A model generated the notes under the pieces. It had not been told where the DNA came from and did no database searches. It saw nothing but the letters and a program-made list of their open reading frames with translations. This document shows positions 56,370 to 64,000 of a stretch of 64,000 bases of DNA, one piece after another. Each line of letters begins with the position of its first letter. The stretch's first letter is position 1. Source of the stretch: Monoplex corrugatus (Eukaryota > Mollusca > Gastropoda > Littorinimorpha > Ranellidae); the NCBI GenBank assembly GCA_030674185.1, contig JAPXFY010000016.1, forward strand, positions 40,139,466 through 40,203,465, given 5' to 3'. The translations under genes were made by a program, and so were the position numbers.

Positions 56370-56679
56370 TCAAAGAGTTTGATTTCATGATCAGGATATG
56401 TGGACAAAAGGGACATGAAAGAACCACTACCATAACACACAAACATGCATCTACAATCTTGACATTGAGGATAAGACAAATGTGTGCAAGAACACTACCA
56501 TATCTACTATCTGACACAAAACTTGCAGGACATTCACCCACACACATGCACATCCATGTGTAAGACGCACATGAAAAATATGAGAATGCTAAATCTATGA
56601 TCATGATACAGACAAGACAGTGAGAGGGACACACACACACACACACACCTACTATCAAAACAATAAAACCTGTGGGACA

Positions 56680-56870
56680 ACACTGTTATTTTTGTTTAAA
56701 GCCCAGCCGACTGTGTAGAGCCATATCAGGGCTACAACTGTTTCAAGACATACACAATACTTCAACAGGAAAAAAAAATGGAAAAGAAAATTAGTACACA
56801 CATCAATGAGTTTGTGCACATAATCTAAGATGGTGCCCCTGGTGTTGATCACTCCATCCAATTACTGCAA
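56680..56870. repeat. interspersed repeat family C, copy 2
   Basis: ACAACACTGTTATTTTTGTT, TAAAGCC, TAGAGCCATATCAGGGCTAC, GGAAAAGAAAATTAG and ACTCCATCCAATTACTGC match 33180-33390 in order. Confidence 0.65.
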
Positions 56871-57082
56871 ATCCATAGAGAAGACACAGATAGCATATGA
56901 GAAACCATAATACCACACACAGAACTAGTGTCATCCACCATGTTCACATCAATACAGCCAAGCAACACACCATACTCAGGGAAAGATGTGGGAGATAATT
57001 CCTGTATAAAACACTAAAATCATCCATGGTTCTGACATCAAGCACTATTGGCCACACAACAACCAACACAGGAGATCTTGCG

Positions 57083-57350
57083 TTCTTACAAGGTGTCTGG
57101 TGAAGGCAAAGAGGGAACTTGGATATCTTACAATTAATGTGCTTACAAGGTGTCTGATGAAGGCAAAGAGGGAACCGTATCTTACAATTTATGTACTTAA
57201 AGGGCATCTAGTCAAGACAAAGAGGGAACCTGGAATCTTCCAATTTATGTATTAATAGGGTGTCTGGTGATGGTGAAAAGGGAACTTGGATATCCTACAA
57301 TTTACGTACTTACAGGGTGTCTGGTGAAGGCAAAGAGGGAATCTAGTTCT
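57083..57350. repeat. ~62-bp tandem repeat, five copies
   Basis: Unit TTACAAGGTGTCTGGTGAAG, GCAAAGAGGGAACTTGGATA, TCTTACAATTAATGTGC. Copies are 80-90% alike by eye. Confidence 0.9.
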
Positions 57351-57884
57351 CCATGTAAATCACAACAGCCACAAAGACTTACACCCCCCCTCCTCTCCCC
57401 TTCACATGGAGAGAAAGACTGGAAACTATACAGTTCCGTTTGCAGCCAATGTCTGATTGGATTAACACCAAAACTCAATCTACCAGTATGCAATACATCT
57501 TGGAACTGGAACTGAAAACCTGTCGTTTGAGTGGTCCTGAGCTCTTTACAGCACCACATGAACTGGGCTGTGACAAGATTTACGTGCTCAGAATACATTC
57601 CATATGCACTGATGTCACGTGGTGGAGAAGATCTAAAAGAACCATGGCATAAACTGTAAGTCTATGCTTAAGTCCTATGTGCTGGCCAAGTCTTGAGATC
57701 CTATAAGGATTATGGCATAAACCAAAAGTCTGTATATACACCCTTTGTGCTGACCAAACCTTCAGGTCCTATCTAGGTAGTTTGTGAGTCCTGTAAGCTT
57801 GTTAGCTCTCTATCTTTGCCTCATCACCTTTGAGCCATACTTACATAGAGTTTAAGATGGAATTTGGAGTTTGTTCATTGGGGA

Positions 57885-58150
57885 TTCACTGCAATCGGAC
57901 ACTTCCATGTGTACTTTATCTAAATCTGCCAGCAATTATCTGGCACACTCCCTGACCCTGCGCAAAACCCTATGCCCTGGCAAAGCCTTGAAATGGAGAA
58001 AGGGGGACAGGAACTTATGAAATACAAGGCTGACACTGCCAGAATGATGGAAACATTAAAATGGGCAACAAACATGTCAATTTTTAATGTTGTGGGCCGG
58101 GTCAATCTTGACATATCAGATCTATGCTGAGAAAATATCAATACTGTCAT
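57885..58150 (-). repeat. tRNA-derived SINE, copy 3
   Basis: On - it has the same order as 25740-26010: AGATCTGATATGTCAAGATT, GACCCGGCCC..., then AACATTAAAAATTG, GTTTCCATCATTCTGGCAGT, TCTCCATTTCAAGGCTTTGC and TTGCTGGCAGATTTAGAT. The B-box region is more diverged than in copy 1. Confidence 0.65.
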
Positions 58151-59393
58151 ATCTTCAATGGTTACAATTGACATGCCATTATTCATCATGCTATATTTCC
58201 TGATTACAACTACACATAGTGTAGAACTGAGGGCTGATTAGAACAAAGAGAAATGGGCTGGGTTGGAATGGGTAGAACACTGAGAGGTCTTCATCACATT
58301 CAATTCACAATAACACGCTTCACTACACAGGTATTCATAACTAGCCTGCTTCTATCTCAAATAAATCAACTAAACCACTTAACAAAATAGCACAAATAAA
58401 AAACCCAATAAAACTATAGGTAACATGAAAGGGGACAAAAAGAAATATTTATCACATAGAACCAACAAAAAACATTTTACAATGATCTACAAATTGCACT
58501 TCGTAATCAACACAATATCCTGTGACTTGTACTGATCTCTGCAGCTAAAGACAGAACTACACATTCGCTAGCAACAGCCCTAATGGCATGACATACATTC
58601 CTTTCACAAAGAACCTTTCAAATTTTGAATCAAAAAGCAGATCTGTATGCGATATCATGATATTTCTGTTCTATTTCCTGATATCACAAAAGTGTTGCAT
58701 TTTGATTATTTTGAGTCCCCTCCCCTCCACAAAATGTTTTTCAGTTCTGTTTATTCTTTGCTCTCCTACCCCACCTCTTCCAATAATAAACATCTGTCAC
58801 TTGGGACCAAGTTTCAATATGAAACAAATAATACAACTGTACCACCCTAACCTTAATAGTTTATTCAGAGACTGTGCAGCGGACAATGAAAATAGATGAT
58901 TTTAACAGAAGATGTTACAGAGGGATAGAGCCGTTTAACAACTCCCTGCATCATAAACAAATGTCTGACACTAGGTGCAAATGCATAGAGGTATATACAA
59001 CATGAATATCAACATGTACACATACATGGCTCTCTCAGACGTCCGCTATGGCTGCGGTTGTACCAAGACTGATTATGATGTTTGTTACATTTATTCTCTT
59101 TGCACAATGTCACTGTGGGACTTACAATCACTTTGATGAAACCTAAGAAAGTTATACTTGTGATGTAATACTGTGTGTATTGTGAACTGATCAACACTGA
59201 CATCAGAAGTGTTTGGAACTCTCAACAGAAATTCTAGAAACAAGTGCCTTTTCCAGGCAGGGCTAAGATAAGCCATGGCTTGACGCTCTACCAACTTTAT
59301 ATTGTTGTCCAGTTTATATATCATGCAGTTCAATGAAAAAAAGTTATTTAAACCAAAAGCATTCTCCCCACTCTTTACTGTCTGGGAATACAC
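58151..59393. other. possible MEK 3' UTR or spacer
   Basis: AT-rich, without exons. On the - strand AATAAA occurs at about 59095-59090 and 58865-58860 (TTTATT on +). Either could be a MEK polyadenylation signal, which would make a ~2-kb 3' UTR. This is conjecture. Confidence 0.3.
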
Positions 59394-59397
59394 TTAA

Positions 59398-59580
59398 CCC
59401 TTTGACTCCACACTATCCACTGACTGCAAAAACTTAACCCTTTGACTCCCTCACCCTATCCACCAGCTTCCTGCAGAAAGGTGGTGGATAGGGTGAGGGA
59501 GTCAAAGGGTTAAGCTTTTGCTTTGTTAGCATGGTTGGCAATACAGGATGCTAGTGGACAGGGTGCAGGAGTCAAAAGAG
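59398..59580. mobile_element. nested foldback composite, copy 3
   Basis: Outer TTAA at 59394-59397 and 59581-59584. The right outer arm reads GCTTTTGCTTTGTTAGCATG, GTTGGCAATACAGGATGCTA and GGGTGCAGGAGTCAAAAG. The left outer arm is shortened (CCCTTTGACTCCACACTATC). The intact inner palindrome fills the loop and has TTAA on each side. Confidence 0.8.
59438..59509. mobile_element. 72-bp near-perfect palindrome (best copy)
   Basis: CCCTTTGACTCCCTCACCCT, ATCCACCAGCTTCC, CTGCAG-type centre, then the exact complement of the arm with two mismatches. TTAA at 59434-59437 and 59510-59513. Useful as the reference copy for the family. Confidence 0.85.
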
Positions 59581-59584
59581 TTAA

Positions 59585-61088
59585 TGTGAGCCAGCATTGC
59601 GGTTTGGCGACGAACATGTTTTATCAAACAAATAGGACTGCCTTGTTATAGTATAACTGGTGTCTTAAAAGAAGGGTATTGTGCTTTAGCGGGAAAATCA
59701 AAGACACCCACTCTCCTGATGAACACCTTCAACAGTCAAGACTTGACAAGACCACAGACAGGGAGAACTGAAGTCAGGTTTCATGGACTAAACAAAGTGT
59801 GAGACACTCACTGATAACATACAATATATCAAACATCGGTCTGGTCTGAACTGTACTGAAAAGTACAGTAAAGCAAGGACAACTTTCAATCCACTTCCAA
59901 ATGTTGCAGAAGTTTATGATCAGACAGTTTTTCATTCTATTATCTGTGAGTGAAGAAGCTCAATGACAGACATTCACTCTAATATTTGTCTGTCACGCAA
60001 ATACATGGCAGAAATTTACACAGCATTATTATGAACTACAGACAGTCATTAAATGTTGTTATTATTCATATCACTTGTTTCAATGCCACAGTTAATATCT
60101 GTCAACTCACTAAACCAGATCTGAACGGCAACCACAATATTTCTTCATCACAAAATGCTTCCAGCTTCGAACAACATCAAAATGTGTAGGCCTACTGCTC
60201 TGTCATAACATTCAGAAACAACACACTATGCACACGCGCTCACACCAAAAAAAATGAACAAAAACGACAGGCCTAGCAGACAACTTCACACACAATGAAC
60301 AACGGGCATGAATGATGTGTGTAACATTAACATGGTATCTGAACAGTGTCACTGAAACTACTTGAATGAAAAGCTAATGTGTTCATTTGGCACATATAAT
60401 ATATATCTATATTTTCATACATAACAAAATGGAACATTAGTCAACTTATGTAACAAAGTGAAACAGTAGTCAACGTACATAACAAAGTGAAACAGTAGTC
60501 GTTAAGTTTACAGGTATTCTCTCTCAAACATGCTGCACAATTCTTTGGAATGATGCCTCGTGAATATATCTTCACCTTGAACACACACACGTCACCAATG
60601 ATCTGCCGGATCCGTGCGCATCAAACACACTGATACAAAGTAGTTGTATGCAGCGTACTAGTGTTGTCAACAAACTAAATCTTTCACACCTCACCCTATC
60701 CACCACTTTCCACCAAGAATCCGGTGGACAGGGAGAGGAGCTGAAAGCCTAAAACAAGCCAGAGTCCTGTCATCCTGTCAGAATCACAATTTGCGCCGAT
60801 GCCCGTGAACACCACAGCACACTCACACGTCACTAGCATTGTACATATAACATTACAGAGTTCTAGGATGCATATATTTAAAAATCCAAAGTGAAACTGG
60901 AAGAAGACGTTAGGGGGTGTGTATACAGTGTGTGTAGATGCCATGATGATGATCTGGCTGTACGTAGCTGTGCTGTGCAACACCCTGGCAGGCTCTCAAC
61001 GGGGCGGCAGGTGCTTCACGTGTCTATTTTACTTTTTTTCTTTCTTTTTAACTTTTTTTTTTCAGTATAATGTTAGATGTAGAGTAGA
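59585..61088 (-). other. MEK 3' flank, no other gene
   Basis: AT-rich region directly after the MEK stop. Contains a ~32-bp triple repeat (60420-60502: ACATAACAAAGTGAAACAGT, AGTCAAC) and a diverged foldback at 60679-60750. Probably 3' UTR in part. Confidence 0.4.
60679..60750. repeat. TTAA-type foldback element, diverged
   Basis: ATCTTTCACACCTCACCCTA, TCCACCACTTTCC on the left and GGTGGACAGGGAGAGGAGCT, GAAAG on the right. TTAA changed to CTAA on both sides. Confidence 0.6.
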
Positions 61089-61190
61089 TCAGGTCTTCCT
61101 GGCTTTGCTGGGGGTGATGTTCATGACCTGGCAGACCCAGTGGCCGATGTCAATGTCGGAAGTCTCGTACTTCTTCACAAACGAGTGGTT
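61089..61190 (-). CDS. MAP2K1: MEK terminal coding exon
   Basis: Acceptor GTTTTCAG. Encodes NHSFVKKYETSDIDIGHWVC and QVMNITPSKARKT, then TGA at 61091-61089. Confidence 0.92.
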   Translation of the reverse strand, partial: NHSFVKKYETSDIDIGHWVCQVMNITPSKARKT

Positions 61191-63117
61191 CTGAAAACAA
61201 TCACAGGGTTACAGAGCATTAGTTTTTCTTTTCCCGTTTTCATGTCCTGTTTCAAGTAAACTGCCTACACCTGTAGCAGATTTTACTGTTTCTAACAACA
61301 CGGGTGTGTTTGTGTGTCATTCTGTGCATGTACAAGTGTGTAAGTGAATGCAGATGCATGTGCACCTGCATATAGCAAGAAACTCTGGGAAAAGCCAGAC
61401 AGCAAAAGATCCTGAGAGGAAAAACCCCATTATGCGAGTCTTTCAGCCCTTACCTCCCAACATTCTAAGGGGACTAGGCTGCATCCACGTCATGACTCCT
61501 GGATCCCTTCTGCTGTCATCATCTCTCTTTATTTTTCCCTAAAAATTGCCCACTGCCTGGGTTTGAACCCAAGTTCTCTTTGTTTTTCCCTAAAAATTGC
61601 CCACTGCCTGGGTTTGAACCCAAGCGCTCCTTGTCCACTGCCTGGGTTTGAACTCAAGCTCTCTTTGTTTTTCCCTAAAAATTGTCCACTGCCTGGGTTT
61701 GAACCCAAGCTCTCTTTGTTTTTCACTAAAAATTGTCCACTGCCTGGGTTTGAACCCAAGCTCTCTTTGGTTTTCACTAAAAATCGTCCACTGCCTGGGT
61801 TTGAACCCAAGCATCCAATGTGGTCAGATGTCTCAAGGCCAAGTCACCCTTGCAACGCATGTCTTTGCCACTAGGCTATCACACACCGGCAACATATAGG
61901 GAATTTAAAGCCTTATGAAGTTAACTTTTGTTCCTTTTTGATCAGACCAAGCTGGAACTCTTTTCAGCTGCTTCTTCCACTGCCTTTAGGGCTATGGCCC
62001 TCTCTCTATTAAAAATCGAGAACCGTTTCATGAGGTCACAGCTGATGTGCTATCAACACCCTTGTTCCAAACTCTATGGCCAATCCATTATCAGCAAAAA
62101 TTTAGCCCTTTGATTCCCTCACCCTAACCACCAGCTTCCTGCAAGAAGTTGGTGAACATGATGAGGGAGTTAAAGGGTAAGTTATATAAGCTAATTACTC
62201 ATGATAATACCATTCCTTGTGGCTGTGCCGATAAGCAAGCTTACATGTATTTCACTGCATCTTGACCTTTTTTCTGCGACGGAACAAGATGCACTAGAGT
62301 GAAAACCTCATTAACAAAATTAAGAAAAAAACAAAACAATTAGGTACATGTCAATGGCAAAACATAATACAGAATTACTTTCTGGATATAGACAATCACT
62401 TGCAGATAATATGCATTGCACCAGAACATTGTTTCAGACGAGCTTAAGTATACTGTTGTGTTTCATGTACTCAAGAAAATTGGACATACTTCAAACATGA
62501 ATACACTTCCACACAGCACAAATTTCTAATTATTCATAGCAGTAAACTGTGTCATGGTCTAGTATTTCAAATGGCTTAGACAGGCCACAAGCAGGAGAAA
62601 ACATTCACACTGGACATACTATTAGAATGCTGGTAGAGGTTGGTGTACAAGGCTGGAGTTAGAGGATTCAAGGATATGTTCTTACCATCAAGGACTGGAG
62701 ATCTGCTCTGTCTGCTGGGTTTTTCTTCAAACTGAAACAAATAAATCATTCATGAAAGTCAATGTACTGATGGCAATAAAACTGGACCTCTCCATCCACC
62801 AGGGATCCCTACAATTACTCACTGGGCCAGCTATACAAAAGACATCCATCAAGGAACTGCTATTCTGCTAGGCAATTTGAACTGACTAGTTGAAAAGAGA
62901 ATTCTTAAAAATTGTAAATGGAAGAAGATACAAAAAAAAAGAAGAAATAATGGGGTAGAAGAACTTAGAAACATGTCACACCCATTAAATCAAACACAAA
63001 ATCAGACAATAATGCCCCAAATACATGACAATTCTATTACCAGAAGCAGAGAAAACCTGGCTGACACATGTTTCTTCAAACCTCATTTCCAACAAAAATA
63101 TACAACTTTGAAAAAGC

Positions 63118-63158
<41 letters not shown>

Positions 63159-63302
63159 AGAGAATTCCTTCAACATGCACACACACTCATAAAACAAACA
63201 TAAACACACACAGAGTTTCTCTCACTCATACAAACACACACACAGAGAATTCCTTCCACATGCACACACACTCATAAAACAAACATAAACACACACACAG
63301 TT

Positions 63303-63335
<33 letters not shown>

Positions 63336-63538
63336 GAGAATTCCCTCCACATGCACATTCATAAAACAAACATAAACACACACACAAAGTTTCTCTCACT
63401 CACACACAGACACAACACACACACTTCTCTGCGTCCACATAAGAAGACAAAAACTATAAAAAGTGACAAAACTGACCATCTTTCCACAAAGTCGACAAAT
63501 TCATCAGAGAAGCGTCCCTTGGGAAGAGTTGGAGGTGG
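61089..63538 (-). CDS. MAP2K1: MAP kinase kinase 1/2 (MEK), C-terminal part
   Basis: MEK is the dual-specificity kinase that phosphorylates ERK on Thr and Tyr in the Ras-Raf-MEK-ERK cascade in the cytoplasm (family knowledge). Three - strand exons join in frame: 63538-63477, 62731-62686, 61190-61089, giving the last 69 residues. They read PPPTLPKGRFSDEFVDFVER, CLKKNPADRADLQSLM and NHSFVKKYETSDIDIGHWVC, then QVMNITPSKARKT and a stop at 61091-61089. This lines up with the end of the kinase domain in human MEK1 ([36 protein letters not shown], AGWLC). The Arg in ADRADL is the invariant subdomain XI residue. The GHWVC tail resembles the WVC end of fly Dsor1 more than vertebrate WLC. The gene is incomplete here: catalytic subdomains I-X lie beyond 64000. 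MEK1 and MEK2 are a vertebrate split, so the symbol stands for the single invertebrate gene. Confidence 0.9.
61191..61530 (-). other. MEK last intron, 3' part
   Basis: Ordinary intron sequence. No feature recognised. Confidence 0.5.
61531..61812 (-). repeat. 51-bp array with a Pol III B box in each unit
   Basis: Six copies of CACTGCCTGGGTTTGAACCC, AAGCTCTCTTTGTTTTTC, CCTAAAAATTGTC spaced 51 bases (one unit shortened to ~34). On -, each copy contains GGTTCAAACCC, which fits the B-box consensus. Confidence 0.85.
61797..61885 (-). repeat. tRNA-like SINE head
   Basis: On -, TAGCCTAGTGG (61878-61868) fits a Pol III A box and GGTTCAAACCC (61807-61797) fits a B box, about 60 bases apart. The array of further B boxes lies downstream. 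It reads like the head of a tRNA-derived SINE rather than a real tRNA, since no cloverleaf was found. Confidence 0.55.
62106..62177. mobile_element. 72-bp TTAA-type palindrome in MEK intron
   Basis: CCCTTTGATTCCCTCACCCT, AACCACCAGCTTCCTGCA on the left pair with GATGAGGGAGTTAAAGGG on the right. TTAG and GTAA remain at the ends. Same 72-base length as the best copies. Confidence 0.7.
62178..62685 (-). other. MEK last intron, 5' part
   Basis: AT-rich intron. No feature recognised. Confidence 0.5.
62686..62731 (-). CDS. MAP2K1: MEK exon, second from end
   Basis: Acceptor TTGTTTCAG, donor GTAAGA. 46 bases complete the Cys and encode LKKNPADRADLQSLM. Confidence 0.92.
63110..63425. repeat. (CA)n tract followed by ~80-bp CA-rich tandem repeat
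   Basis: Pure CA at about 63119-63152, then three or four copies of AGAGAATTCCTTCCACATGC, ACACACACTCATAAAACAAA, CATAAACACACACAC, TTTCTCTC. The array ends about 50 bases downstream of the MEK exon donor (in - strand sense). Confidence 0.85.
63477..63538 (-). CDS. MAP2K1: MEK exon, third from end
   Basis: Acceptor CTCTAG, donor GTCAGT (a GT donor). 62 bases encode PPPTLPKGRFSDEFVDFVER plus two bases of the next Cys codon. Confidence 0.88.
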
Positions 63539-63744
63539 CTAGAGACAGAAAATTATCTGATATAACACAATACCAAGAAAGTGTAACCAAACTGTAACTG
63601 TATGCATACTGAAATTTTCATCGATTAAATCAACCAACCACACAGTAGTTTTTACACCACAAACATTTTCACTACACTGCAGTAATTCTAATTCTGAATA
63701 TATCTTTCAAATTGTTGTAAGCCTCGGATATCTCAGTTATTCCC

Positions 63745-64000
63745 TTTTCTCAAATAATTCTTGCTTAAAAATTTTAAATGCAACCTATCTTAAACAGTTA
63801 ATGCACAACATTCATTCACTTTTCTGAAGTATAGAAATATTCCTGCTTAACAATTTCATATTTTTGCTTTTTTAGAGAGTCAAAGCAGACATTTGTTCAC
63901 CCTTCTCAAATATAGGAATATTCTGCTTAAAAATTTTATGTACTTTCATTTTTAAAACCCTTCTCAAATATAGAAATATTCCTGCTTAAAAATTTCATGT
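63745..64000. repeat. ~60-bp degenerate tandem repeat in MEK intron
   Basis: Four copies of CCCTTCTCAAATATAGAAAT, ATTCCTGCTTAAAAATTTCA, TGT. It runs off the right edge of the window. Confidence 0.8.

Larger units (their letters stand above)
54836..57082. other. spacer with scattered repeats, no gene
   Basis: AT-rich. Contains family-B copy 3 on - (55790-55920), a 62-bp foldback (56308-56369), a short CA tract (56630-56648) and family-C copy 2 (56680-56870). Purine-rich A tracts lie at 55505-55560. No exon recognised. Confidence 0.5.

Noticed and set aside
61797..61885. Genuine tRNA gene
   Set aside because: A and B boxes are present, but I could not fold acceptor, D, anticodon and T arms into a cloverleaf.
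61563..61899. ORFs of 74-103 codons on both strands
   Set aside because: Frames through the 51-bp (17-codon) array with B boxes; period divisible by three keeps them open.

Overview
The window is nuclear DNA of an invertebrate animal, most likely a marine mollusc (possibly a gastropod). That assignment is an inference. It rests on two recognisable metazoan genes with GT-AG introns, a MEK C-terminus that ends more like invertebrate than vertebrate MEK, AT-rich introns full of (CA)n tracts, and decayed RTE-type, CFDP2-like and L2/CR1-type LINEs, piggyBac and hAT remnants and tRNA-derived SINEs. There is no bacterial-style gene layout. Most open reading frames in the window are tandem-repeat or chance artefacts.

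Two protein-coding genes are supported, and they converge. EIF3J (translation initiation factor eIF3 subunit j) lies on the + strand at 8686-27598 in nine coding exons. All introns are GT-AG, the phases join cleanly, and the product is 243 aa. The last three coding exons of a MAP2K1/2 (MEK) kinase lie on the - strand at 63538-61089, and the rest of that gene is beyond the right edge. The two genes act in separate processes: 40S ribosome/start-codon work for eIF3j, and Ras-Raf-MEK-ERK signalling for MEK.

Left flank (1-8.5 kb): TTAA-type foldback remnants, a 1.16-kb internally deleted piggyBac element with TTAA on both sides, a LINE endonuclease fragment on +, and a nearly complete but decayed RTE-type LINE on - that ends next to the EIF3J promoter. 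EIF3J introns hold many insertions: a 2.7-kb element with ~40-bp terminal inverted repeats, an 863-bp hAT derivative that still has a 141-codon BED-like ORF, a 662-bp TTAA element, LINE fragments and a SINE. Upstream of exons 4 and 6 the intron carries degenerate copies of the splice acceptor plus the start of the exon itself.

The 33-kb spacer between the two genes is a repeat store. It has a 32-bp array (32.0-32.7 kb), a LINE split by a 588-bp TIR element, and large arrays with units of 29 bp (41.8-43.1 kb), 39 bp (43.5-43.8 kb), 40 bp (47.9-50.3 kb) and 42 bp (51.7-54.4 kb). There are also three copies of a tRNA-derived SINE in the window, and about a dozen copies of a roughly 72-bp near-perfect palindrome flanked by TTAA. 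In several places that palindrome sits in the loop of a larger palindrome, so the pair may move as one nested foldback unit.
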